The position numbers and the translations under genes were made by a program. DNA of 64,000 nt from Paenibacillus wynnii (GTDB lineage: Bacteria > Bacillota > Bacilli > Paenibacillales > Paenibacillaceae). The stretch covers positions 1,674,001 to 1,738,000 of the forward strand of contig NZ_JQCR01000002.1 of the NCBI RefSeq assembly GCF_000757885.1, given 5' to 3'. Below the pieces are notes generated by a model. That model saw only the letters and a program-made list of their open reading frames with translations. It was not told the origin of the DNA and searched no databases. Of this stretch, positions 15,795 to 23,880 are shown one piece after another. Each line of letters starts with the position of its first letter. Position 1 is the stretch's first letter.

Positions 15795-17036
15795 TTACAG
15801 CATTTGTATTACGGTTAGAATTAGACCGACGACAAATCCGCACAGCGCACCGTTTACTCGGATCCACTGCAGATCCTTGCCGACCTTATCCTCAAGCATA
15901 TTGACCAAGCTGGCGTCGTCCAGCATTTCCAGATTCTCTTTGACCAGTCCCCCGAGCCGATAATGGTTGTTACCCACAAAGGCAATCAGTGAAGCCCGTA
16001 TCCGCTCTTCCCAGCCCTGAATCCACTGCTGCTCCTTACTAATGCGGCGTACAAGCATGGCATAGAGTGCAAATAGCTTACGTCCACCCTTCGCCTGATC
16101 CTCTTTCAGCATCTCTACCGCTTTGCTGCGGATCTCTTCCAAGCGGGCACCCATGAATTCAGAAGATGCCTCGCTTTGAAGTTCTTGCACGGCCCAGTCC
16201 TTCAAGGATGCCACTCGTTTCTCATCATTCACAACCTGGAATAACGCCACTCGAATCTCCTGGATAACCCCCTCGCGGTACGGACTGTCCTCCTCCTGAA
16301 AATCTCGGATTCCGGAGACCAGCATCCCTTGCAACATCTCGCCCAGCATATCCTCATCCATAAATCCGACAAAGGCCTGAAATGCCATACCCTTTAATCC
16401 ACCCAGCTTAACTTCGGACAGTTTTTGACTCGCAATTTTGCCCAGCATCGCCCGAGTTTCTGCACGACCGCTCCATACAGATACCTGCTCCAACGCGTAG
16501 TCAAGAGCAGCAACATCCTTACCATCGTTCATAAGCCTTGTTGCCACGCTATCTACCGCTGTACTCAGATCCGCTTCCTGAATATAGCCTACAAGTGCAG
16601 ATTTCAAATGGGGTACTGCTTTTTGCAACGGAAGATGGAGTACAATTCCACTAATTTGCTCTAAGATTTCAGCTCGCGCTTTTTTTCTACGGAGAGACTT
16701 GGTTAGTAAGCCAGCTCCCATCGAAACAATATTAATTTTACGCAGCTTGTTCTCTATGCTCTCTTTGTTCAGCAGCTCATTCTCCATCGCTGAGATCAAC
16801 GATTGAACAAGCTTATCGCGATTCTTCAGCAGCAGGGATGTATGCGGAATGGGCAATCCCAACGGATGACGAAACAGTGCAGTTACAGCAAACCAGTCAG
16901 CTATACCGCCTACAAGCCCTGCCTCAAAACCGCCCCGAAGCAGAATCACCGCTAAATTTTCCGGTAAAAACAGAGTGAAAAGAAATCCGCAAGCCATAAC
17001 GGCAAGCGATATTGTAGCCAAATTCTTGGATCTCAT
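15795..17036 (-). CDS. DUF445 family membrane protein (YheB/YjiN type)
   Basis: A 413-residue protein with two N-terminal hydrophobic segments, the family motif GGIADWFAVTALFRHPLGLPIPHT, a long charged helical middle and a C-terminal membrane anchor (GALCGFVVGLILTVIQML). Its molecular function is not known. A longer reading frame of 73 extra codons exists, but the ATG at 17036 has a GGGGG ribosome site and gives a normal N-terminus. It is convergent with the PII gene and divergent from the HAD gene. Confidence 0.88.
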   Translation of the reverse strand: MRSKNLATISLAVMACGFLFTLFLPENLAVILLRGGFEAGLVGGIADWFAVTALFRHPLGLPIPHTSLLLKNRDKLVQSLISAMENELLNKESIENKLRKINIVSMGAGLLTKSLRRKKARAEILEQISGIVLHLPLQKAVPHLKSALVGYIQEADLSTAVDSVATRLMNDGKDVAALDYALEQVSVWSGRAETRAMLGKIASQKLSEVKLGGLKGMAFQAFVGFMDEDMLGEMLQGMLVSGIRDFQEEDSPYREGVIQEIRVALFQVVNDEKRVASLKDWAVQELQSEASSEFMGARLEEIRSKAVEMLKEDQAKGGRKLFALYAMLVRRISKEQQWIQGWEERIRASLIAFVGNNHYRLGGLVKENLEMLDDASLVNMLEDKVGKDLQWIRVNGALCGFVVGLILTVIQML

Positions 17037-17242
17037 AATTAAAAAACCCCCTACGTATAACAGACTCCGCTTGTATGCCCAGACCAAAAACCGCCAATAC
17101 GGTGTTGGCGCTAGGATAGTAACACATACTATTGTACCATGAACGATCTCTATTCTAAAAATCTGCAAATTAATGATAAGATACAGAAACAATTTCGTTT
17201 TTCTTTCAAAGGGACAATACACTTGAGTGGGAGGAATACACC

Positions 17243-18103
17243 ATGCTGATCGCACTGGATATGGATGGAACTTTATTAAATGAGGATGGCGTTATCAGTC
17301 TGGGGAATCGCGAGGCTATTGTTCACGCCCAGAGCTTAGGACATATCGTAGCTATCGCTTCAGGTAGGTCTTATATGGATGCCGAAAGGCAATTGCGTCT
17401 GGCTGATCTGCAATGTCCGGTGGTTAGTCTGAACGGAGCAGCGGCGGCACTGCCGGGCGGGATGATTGTAGCAAGCCGACCGCTCGACAAGGAGGACCTC
17501 ATTCCTGTTCTCCGTTGGATGAATGAAATACCCGAGTTATATTACGAAATCTATACGGAAGATAATGTGTACGTGGAGCTGAATAAAAGGGTACGGCTAG
17601 AGAAGCTCGCATCCATGGAGGCGGGGGAAGTACCGGAGAATGTGCGGTGGATAGTCAAGCTGTTGGTGGAGAAGCAATTTCAGCAGGCTGCGGTCACCTA
17701 TGTAGAACATATGGATGAAATCTGGAGTAAACAAGAGAATGTGATATATAAGGCCTTAGCCTTCTCTCTTAATCCTGACCTGCTGAAAGAGGCTTCTACC
17801 CGATTCGCTTCCATTCCCGGTCTCATTATAACGTCATCGCATGAGGATAACCTTGAAATCAACCATCACGAGGCTACAAAAGGTCATGGGGTAACTCTGC
17901 TGGCCTCACACTTTGGAATAGCGATGGAGGATGTGGCCGTAATGGGTGATAGCTACAATGATTTGCCAATGTTCAAAGTAGCCGGTCACCGGATCGCCAT
18001 GGCTAACGCCGCTCCCATCCTCAAAGAAATGAGTGATTACATTACCTTCAGTAATAATGAGGATGGGGTGGCGGAAGGAATCAGGTATTTATTGAAAAAG
18101 TAA
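17243..18103 (+). CDS. HAD-superfamily phosphatase (Cof type)
   Basis: A 286-residue Cof-type hydrolase. Motif I is LDMDGTLL (residues 5-12), motif II ASGRS, and motifs III/IV are the lysine in HEATKGHGV and MGDSYNDLPMF; a C2b-type cap lies between. Members dephosphorylate sugar phosphates, FMN or similar; the substrate here is unknown. GGGAGG precedes the ATG. The 3' end overlaps the convergent gene on the other strand by 15 bp. Confidence 0.92.
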   Translation: MLIALDMDGTLLNEDGVISLGNREAIVHAQSLGHIVAIASGRSYMDAERQLRLADLQCPVVSLNGAAAALPGGMIVASRPLDKEDLIPVLRWMNEIPELYYEIYTEDNVYVELNKRVRLEKLASMEAGEVPENVRWIVKLLVEKQFQQAAVTYVEHMDEIWSKQENVIYKALAFSLNPDLLKEASTRFASIPGLIITSSHEDNLEINHHEATKGHGVTLLASHFGIAMEDVAVMGDSYNDLPMFKVAGHRIAMANAAPILKEMSDYITFSNNEDGVAEGIRYLLKK

Positions 18104-18814
18104 TATCCCAACCGTCAGTGTAACTAGTCCCAGCGCCGCAACTAACATATTTGTTCCGAATATAGAGGCCTTGGCGATGCGGACAGCAACGAGGTTGAGC
18201 CCGCTGTGCAGTGGTATCAGCAGTAGGACAGACCATGGACTATGCGCTATGATCAGTGTTGCTCCGATATGAAATGCTGAAGCCCAAATACGCTCCAATA
18301 TTCCCCACAACGGGCTAGCCTGAATATTTCCCTGAGCCTGAAGCATTTCCTTTGCTTGCATGGCTTTTTCATCTGTCCGTTTAATGAGGACTGTGATCAT
18401 AATGACGTTAATAATGACAAATAATACTTCAATTGCCGCCCAGCCTTGACCCACCGATTGAGCCCAGGTGAAAGATACGGAGGTAAGAAGCAGCAGACTC
18501 AGACGAACCCCTTCCTCCAGAACACCGGAGCTGCTTACGATCACATTCTTGGCCTTCTCGGGCGGCCACTTTTGGACCAGCAAGCTAAGCGGTCCGCGCA
18601 GAAACAGGGCAACGGTCCAACCAAGCGCCCCAAGGGCGAAGCCCTTCCAATTCAGCTCATATCCTATGGATTTAAATAAAGCCCAATACAGGATGGGTAC
18701 TAAGAGATAAAGCGGCAGGAATTTGAGCGCCTTCTGGGACACACCTGCGAATGGATCTGTGGTTTCCCGAACCTCGTGGACTAACTGTACTTCTGATTGT
18801 TCATTTACTGTCAT
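18089..18814 (-). CDS. Polytopic membrane protein, YhfC/CPBP-like intramembrane protease candidate
   Basis: A 241-residue protein with about seven membrane segments. It carries an EE-x2-R motif (GVLEEGVRLSLL), a GQGWAAIE segment, a histidine in a helix (ASAFHIGATLI) and LHSGLN. These match the spaced catalytic pattern of YhfC-type relatives of CPBP and PrsW glutamic/metallo intramembrane proteases. The assignment rests on motifs alone. The start overlaps the upstream HTH regulator gene by 14 bp, so the two are translationally linked and the membrane protein may act in the same regulatory path. Confidence 0.65.
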   Translation of the reverse strand: MTVNEQSEVQLVHEVRETTDPFAGVSQKALKFLPLYLLVPILYWALFKSIGYELNWKGFALGALGWTVALFLRGPLSLLVQKWPPEKAKNVIVSSSGVLEEGVRLSLLLLTSVSFTWAQSVGQGWAAIEVLFVIINVIMITVLIKRTDEKAMQAKEMLQAQGNIQASPLWGILERIWASAFHIGATLIIAHSPWSVLLLIPLHSGLNLVAVRIAKASIFGTNMLVAALGLVTLTVGILLFQ

Positions 18815-19385
18815 CAGTACTCGCCTCATCTTTCATATTTTCCCCTTTATCCTCCTGTACTTCGGGAATTACGATGGTCGATATCATACGTCTGCGACGC
18901 GTTCCTCCGGCTTCATTGCTTGCATATTTCTGCATAGACTGGCGGAGCTCGGTGAGGAGTGCAGCATATTCTTCATCATTTAGATGTAGATGTAGCTGCC
19001 TCAAGGAAATACCGTCCTGACGCATGTCATAATGCTCCTGACGAACATATTGACTGAAATCACCAATAAGCGAAGAGATAAACTTCAGAAATAAGGTCAT
19101 GTGTTCACCCGAGGAGTTCTCCGTAACATCAAGCGGCGTTAAATCCTCACCACCCTGAGCCAGGTAGTATACCTTTTCGAGTGTTCCACGTACTTTATTC
19201 TCCTCGGCCACTTGCAGGATTCCGGCCTTCAGCAACTTGTTCAGATGACGGTACATTGTCGCCTGAGGAATATCCTCCAGCTCTCTCACCAGCTGCTGTG
19301 TAGTCCGTTGTCCGCCTAGCGCAAGGGATTGAATGATGCGCATCCGAATCGGATGCAGAATCAGATCGGCTTTTGACTCCGGCAT
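18801..19385 (-). CDS. ArsR-like winged-helix transcriptional regulator
   Basis: A 194-residue regulator. The N-terminal 80 residues form an HTH_20/ArsR-type domain (ADLILHPIRMRIIQSLALGG, TTQQLVRELEDIPQATMYRHLNKL, a recognition helix and a beta wing). The rest is helical with a basic RRRRM stretch and an acidic tail. The ATG has AAGGGGG upstream. A 24-bp perfect palindrome 18 nt upstream is a likely operator for autoregulation. It is co-transcribed with a membrane protein. Confidence 0.85.
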   Translation of the reverse strand: MPESKADLILHPIRMRIIQSLALGGQRTTQQLVRELEDIPQATMYRHLNKLLKAGILQVAEENKVRGTLEKVYYLAQGGEDLTPLDVTENSSGEHMTLFLKFISSLIGDFSQYVRQEHYDMRQDGISLRQLHLHLNDEEYAALLTELRQSMQKYASNEAGGTRRRRMISTIVIPEVQEDKGENMKDEASTDDSK

Positions 19386-19402
19386 ACTTTTCCCCCTTCA
19401 TT

Positions 19403-19426
19403 ATTATCATTATCGATAATGATAAT
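19403..19426. promoter_or_regulatory. 24-bp perfect palindrome, probable operator
   Basis: The half-site ATTATCATTATC is followed immediately by its complement, making two ATTATC and two GATAAT hexamers in a row. It lies directly upstream of the regulator start and in the gap to the divergent helicase gene. Hexamers of this kind also occur in Fur-type boxes, but in a different order, so autoregulation by the ArsR-like protein is the simpler reading. Confidence 0.6.
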
Positions 19427-19568
19427 GTAAATGAAATTAAAAAGCAATATTTTATATAATAAATGGAATCATTCTTTTACACTTTTTACTTGTGCAGCAA
19501 CGGCTCTCGAATGGTATATTGTAGATTGGCTCAAACCGCAATTAATGAAACAAACGAAGGTGATTTCA

Positions 19569-21872
19569 GTGAACAAACTTTTATTTCATAATATTCCTCT
19601 GGGTGCTACCGGTGAGCGGGTCCCGGAGGCAGCCATAGCATCTGCGCGGACCAGCAAGGAACTGGTGAAGGTGGGGGACCCTGACTCGGCTTATTTCCGG
19701 AGGCTGGAGAACGGCGGAATTCTTCTTAATCAGCCCCAAATTGCAGCCGTCAGGCATCATACGGGGCCGCTGCTTACTCTGGCAGGTGCAGGCTCCGGCA
19801 AAACCTCGGTTCTGATCTGCAGAACCGGTTATTTGCTGTCTGTGCGCGGCATATCGCCGAGCCAGCTGCTCCTGCTGACCTTTTCTAATAAGGCCGCCGC
19901 GGAAATGCGCGAACGAATTGCTCTTCTACCCGGAGTGAGCGAACGTGATGCTACCACCCTGCAAGCCCGGACATTCCATTCCTTTTTCTTATATTTCTTA
20001 CGCAGACAAGGCTTGCAGCAGGATATATTCAGCGAAACGCGCCGTCAGCATATTTTATTGAAGCAGATCATGCGCGAGCTTGGTCTTCCTAAAGATGCTT
20101 ATCCACCGGAAACGCTGCTTACCCTGCTCTCCTCTCATAAGATGAACATGGGCACCCTTGAAGATTTACCGGAACTAACCACCGCAGAGAAGGAAATGAA
20201 AGAAATTCTGAAGATCTATGAGCAATGGAAGCTTGAGAATTTCAAAATCGATTTCGACGATGTTCTGTTAATCGCTTACCGGATGCTGAAGGAGCGGCCG
20301 GTGCTTCTACAGGAGCTGCAAATGAGGTACCAGTATGTAATGGTCGATGAGTTCCAGGACACGAACGCCCTGCAATATGAGTTGGTCAAAATGATCGCGC
20401 ATCCGCAGCATAACTTAATGGTGGTTGGCGACGATGATCAGACGATTTATTCCTTCAACGGGGCGCGCAGCGAGTTCATTTTGGAATTCGAAAAGCTATA
20501 CCCAGGGGCAAAGGTGATTACGCTCGATATCAATTACCGTTCGGGTCCTGCAATCGTCGGGTTGGGCAACGGCATTATCCGTCACAATACACGGCGGCGC
20601 TCCAAAACGCTGCAAGCAGCGAAGAGCAACGGCAGCCAGCCCCGCTATATGCGTCCGCAGACAGCAGACGAGGAAGCCGCGCAAATGGTGGAGCATATTG
20701 TCCTTGAAGTGGAAAGCGGGAAGCGGGAATACAAGGACTTTGCCATGCTATATCGGGCGACCAGCAGTAATCGGGCCCTTCTGGAGCTGCTGCTCCTGCG
20801 TGACATCCCTTATATTGACTATGGAGAAGGTCAACTACTCTATGAGCATTGGCTAATCTCCCCTGTGTTGGATCATTTGCGGCTGTCGGTGAATCGGCGG
20901 AATTTCGCAGCGATTGAGAACATTCTACCTACCCTGTATATGAACCGCGAAAAGGGAATGAACCATATCCGTAATATGGAGGCCATCCAGCCAAAGCAAG
21001 GACCGCTAATTCACCTGATGTCGATGCCCGGCATGGAAGATTTCAAAGGCGTTAAGCTAAGAGAGCGGCTAGATCTGATCCGTTCTATGCGGGAGCTGAC
21101 ACCTATACAAGCTATCCGCCAAATACGCTCACAATTTTACGATTATTTTATTGAGGCTAACGAACGAAGTCAGGCTACCCTGCACAGGGAGACTCTGAAG
21201 GAAATGCTGGACGAGCTGGAAACTTCAGCGGAGCGGTTTGACAGCATTCCGGCCTTCCTTGATTTTATTGAGAATATCACGGAGCGTAATGAGCATCACC
21301 GTCAGCCGGGCACCAAAGAGCAAGGCAACCGGATTGCTCTGATGACGATTCATAAATCGAAGGGACTGGAGTTCCCTGTCGTGTTCCTTATCGGAGCCTC
21401 CGAAGGAATTCTGCCACACAGCTCTGCGCTTGAAGGGGATCGATTGAAGGATCGGAAGATCGCCGTTCCCGGCAGCGGAGCGTCAAGTTTGGCAGCGCTC
21501 GAGGAGGAACGCAGATTGGCATATGTAGCCGTCACGAGAGCTAAGGAAGAGCTGTTCATCAGTTCCCCGGCCCAGCATCGGGGCAAAAAAGCAGACGTCT
21601 CCCGCTTTATGCTATCGGCCTTCCGGTCGGCGGTGTCTTCTCACACAGCTCCGGCATCTAGAAGCGTTACCGTTACAACAAAATCACTGCCGACCAGCAG
21701 ATCAACTGCAGCGGTAAGAACCCACGCGGTACCGGTATGGAAGTGCACGGGGACAAGCTGTCCCGGTTGGACTCGTGTAAAAGCCGGCGGTAGCGAGGAT
21801 CAAGTATCGACCAAGCCATGTCCGCTCTGCAGCTCTCCTATGAAAAAGGACAGCCGGGTTGTTCCGGTATAA
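19569..21872 (+). CDS. UvrD/PcrA-like superfamily 1 DNA helicase with C-terminal Cys-rich tail
   Basis: A 767-residue ATP-dependent helicase. Motifs in order are LAGAGSGKTS (Walker A), LLLTFSNKAAAEM, DEFQDTN (Walker B), GDDDQTIYSFNGA, LDINYRS, TIHKSKGLEFPVVF and LAYVAVTRAK. The tail is unusual: CTGTSCPGW and CPLCSSPMKK form a zinc-ribbon-like pair. A longer frame starts at 19431, but GTG 19569 has GAAGGTGA 5 nt upstream and starts VNKLLFHNIPLG. The role in repair or recombination is inferred from the family. Confidence 0.9.
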   Translation: MNKLLFHNIPLGATGERVPEAAIASARTSKELVKVGDPDSAYFRRLENGGILLNQPQIAAVRHHTGPLLTLAGAGSGKTSVLICRTGYLLSVRGISPSQLLLLTFSNKAAAEMRERIALLPGVSERDATTLQARTFHSFFLYFLRRQGLQQDIFSETRRQHILLKQIMRELGLPKDAYPPETLLTLLSSHKMNMGTLEDLPELTTAEKEMKEILKIYEQWKLENFKIDFDDVLLIAYRMLKERPVLLQELQMRYQYVMVDEFQDTNALQYELVKMIAHPQHNLMVVGDDDQTIYSFNGARSEFILEFEKLYPGAKVITLDINYRSGPAIVGLGNGIIRHNTRRRSKTLQAAKSNGSQPRYMRPQTADEEAAQMVEHIVLEVESGKREYKDFAMLYRATSSNRALLELLLLRDIPYIDYGEGQLLYEHWLISPVLDHLRLSVNRRNFAAIENILPTLYMNREKGMNHIRNMEAIQPKQGPLIHLMSMPGMEDFKGVKLRERLDLIRSMRELTPIQAIRQIRSQFYDYFIEANERSQATLHRETLKEMLDELETSAERFDSIPAFLDFIENITERNEHHRQPGTKEQGNRIALMTIHKSKGLEFPVVFLIGASEGILPHSSALEGDRLKDRKIAVPGSGASSLAALEEERRLAYVAVTRAKEELFISSPAQHRGKKADVSRFMLSAFRSAVSSHTAPASRSVTVTTKSLPTSRSTAAVRTHAVPVWKCTGTSCPGWTRVKAGGSEDQVSTKPCPLCSSPMKKDSRVVPV

Positions 21873-21881
21873 TCTACAATA

Positions 21882-21911
21882 AAAAAAACGACCCTTAGCG
21901 GTCGTTTTTTT
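21882..21911. terminator. Bidirectional terminator
   Basis: ACGACC / GGTCGT stem with flanking A and T runs and a 6-nt loop, between the convergent helicase gene and the small gene that ends at 21910, whose stop codon lies inside it. Confidence 0.85.
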
Positions 21912-22146
21912 AGGTCCAGGCCCAGAGAAACCCATCCCGGTCCCATGCGATTTTGCCTCCATGCAGCTTACGGAAAGCCTTCTTAACGTCCTTGGACAAT
22001 GAAGCGTTGCCGTTCTCATTCACAAACACGAACTGTTCTCCAAAATTCGCCTTCACATATTCTATAGCAGCGGTTTGATATAAATTTCCAGTAAAGCGGA
22101 TCTCCTTAACCATCCACTCGGCTACTTCTTGAGCTGTTACTTCCAT
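21910..22146 (-). CDS. Small conserved protein of unknown function (DUF6953-like)
   Basis: A 78-residue cytoplasmic protein, MEVTAQEVAEWMVKEI onward, with KANFGEQFVFVNENGNASL and AWDRDGFLWAWT. It resembles small Bacillus/Paenibacillus proteins that I recall as DUF6953; that label is from memory. The ATG at 22146 has GGAGGGAA upstream. No function can be given. Confidence 0.7.
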   Translation of the reverse strand: MEVTAQEVAEWMVKEIRFTGNLYQTAAIEYVKANFGEQFVFVNENGNASLSKDVKKAFRKLHGGKIAWDRDGFLWAWT

Positions 22147-22326
22147 AGGATGCCGTTCCCTCCAATATTTCGTTCTATGATGCCCCCTCATTATAACACT
22201 TTACATTAGGGTTTGATGTCTCCTTCATCTTGCTATAAAAATAATATAAAATAGATATAATATGTGTATTGAAAAATTCAATATAACCAATTTAAATATT
22301 GTTTTCACAGAAAAGAGGATTGTTTA

Positions 22327-23151
22327 GTGAATCAAACCATACTTCAGCGTAATAACGTAAATATTTCAGGTAAAGGAAATCAATATATGATCTTCGCTCC
22401 GGGCTTCGGCTGCAACCAGTCCATGTGGCGTATGATAGCTTCTGAATTCGAGAAGGATTACCGCGTTGTTCTTTTCGATTATGTGGGTACAGGTAACTCG
22501 GACCTTCAGGCATATAACAAAGAACGCTACAGCGACTTGTCAGGCTACGTTCAAGATGTTCTGGATATATGTGAAGCCATTGATGCTCACAACGCGATTT
22601 TCGTTGGCCATTCGGTAGGCTCTATGATTGGTATCCTCGCTTCGATCCGCGAACCCAAACGATTTGAACGCCTGGTATTAATAGGTCCGTCCCCTTGCTA
22701 CGAAAATAAACTTCCTGATTACTACGGAGGTTTTTCTAAAGAGGATCTAACCGGACTAATAGACTTGATGGAGAAAAACTTTGCAGGCTGGGCCAATTAT
22801 CTTGCTTCCGCTGTAATGCAAAACCCGGATCGTCCATTACTGGCTGCGGAGCTTGAGATAAGTTTTTGTTCGATACAACCGGACATTGCCCGCCTGTTTG
22901 CGGTAGCTACTTTTTTTGCTGATAACCGGAAGGACTTGCCTCTCGTGCCTGTCCCGGCGCTTATTCTACAGAGTAATGAGGATGTCATAGCACCCGTTAA
23001 AGTTGGCGAATATGTACATCAATCCATGCCGCAGAGCACCTACAAGTTAATGAAAGCAACCGGACATTGCCCCCATATGAGTCATCCGGAGGAAACCATA
23101 CAATTGATACATGAATTTTTGGGTATATTAATAGTAAAAGACAAATCATAA
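22327..23151 (+). CDS. rsbQ: RsbQ-like alpha/beta hydrolase
   Basis: A 274-residue hydrolase close in layout to RsbQ, which in Bacillus subtilis works with the PAS phosphatase RsbP to signal energy stress to SigB, and which is a homologue of plant KAI2/D14 receptors. The oxyanion region is FAPGFGCNQSMW, the nucleophile elbow GHSVGS, the acid in LQSNEDVIAP and the histidine in TGHCPHMSHP. The GTG start has AGAGGA upstream. The next gene, 16 bp on, encodes a PAS protein, which fits the known RsbQ-PAS pairing. The ligand is unknown. Confidence 0.88.
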   Translation: MNQTILQRNNVNISGKGNQYMIFAPGFGCNQSMWRMIASEFEKDYRVVLFDYVGTGNSDLQAYNKERYSDLSGYVQDVLDICEAIDAHNAIFVGHSVGSMIGILASIREPKRFERLVLIGPSPCYENKLPDYYGGFSKEDLTGLIDLMEKNFAGWANYLASAVMQNPDRPLLAAELEISFCSIQPDIARLFAVATFFADNRKDLPLVPVPALILQSNEDVIAPVKVGEYVHQSMPQSTYKLMKATGHCPHMSHPEETIQLIHEFLGILIVKDKS

Positions 23152-23167
23152 AAAACTAGGTGAGTTG

Positions 23168-23683
23168 ATGAATGATACGCTCAACCGCATTCCTTGCGGT
23201 TATTTGTCATTGATGGATGACAATAAAATTTCGGCTGTAAACCAAACGCTGCTCGATCTGCTGGGTTATGATTACGTCGCATTACGAGGATTGTCTATTG
23301 ATTCTATATTATCGAATTCCAGCCGTATATTCTTTCGGATCTACTTTACCCCTTTAATCCTGCTCAACACTAAGGTCAATGAAATGTTCCTGACTTTAAT
23401 GTCGAGTTCAGGTGAAGAAATTCCTGTACTGCTAAACGCAGTACGAAGAGAAATAGATGGAAGTGTACACCATGAGTGTGTTGTGTTTCCGATACACCGG
23501 CAAATGGAGTATGAACAACAAATTAACCGGTCCGAAACCGCTGCGAATAAAGCCAGAGGTCAGCTGCAACTGCTCCAGTCCGCACTACAAGATAAACAGC
23601 GTTCTCTTTCGATCCTTAAAGCGCAGATTGAGATCTATTCCAACCAAATGGAAGAAATGAAGGTTAAACTAGATAAAGGCTAA
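23168..23683 (+). CDS. PAS/coiled-coil protein without output domain (RsbQ partner)
   Basis: A 171-residue protein. Residues 1-110 form a PAS fold (GYLSLMDDNKISAVNQTLLD, LLGYDY, then GEEIPVLLNAVRREIDGS and a final strand). Residues 115-170 form a coiled coil (QQINRSETAANKARGQLQLL, then QDKQRSL). In RsbP a PP2C phosphatase follows such a coiled coil; here the frame stops and the DNA beyond holds only hairpins, with no trace of a phosphatase. It is probably the sensory partner of the upstream RsbQ-like hydrolase, acting through a separate effector. Confidence 0.8.
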   Translation: MNDTLNRIPCGYLSLMDDNKISAVNQTLLDLLGYDYVALRGLSIDSILSNSSRIFFRIYFTPLILLNTKVNEMFLTLMSSSGEEIPVLLNAVRREIDGSVHHECVVFPIHRQMEYEQQINRSETAANKARGQLQLLQSALQDKQRSLSILKAQIEIYSNQMEEMKVKLDKG

Positions 23684-23687
23684 ATTC

Positions 23688-23785
23688 GGCATGTAATACA
23701 TGTACATGCCGGACAAAGGAGGCTCTCCGCCCTGACTATCAGGGCGGAGAGCCTTGGGGCAAAATTGTTGTACGGAGTACAACAA
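23688..23785 (+). terminator. Array of three hairpins after the rsbQ-PAS operon
   Basis: Three perfect stems follow the stop: GGCATGTA/TACATGCC (23688-23710), GGCTCTCCGCCCT/AGGGCGGAGAGCC (23721-23753) and TTGTTGTAC/GTACAACAA (23765-23785). None has a strong T-run. The middle one probably terminates the operon; the others may protect or process the RNA. Confidence 0.5.
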
Positions 23786-23833
23786 TCAGGGCTCGGGCGC
23801 GGCCCCGGCCTCCTTATTTAAATAAACAGGCGC

Positions 23834-23858
23834 AAAAAAACCGCCTGTAAATCCAGGC
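23834..23858 (-). terminator. Terminator after the CapA-family gene
   Basis: On the minus strand GCCTG and CAGGC form a short stem followed by GGTTTTTTT, 22 bp after the capA-like stop. Confidence 0.55.
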
Positions 23859-23880
23859 AGTTCAAATTATGCAACTATAA

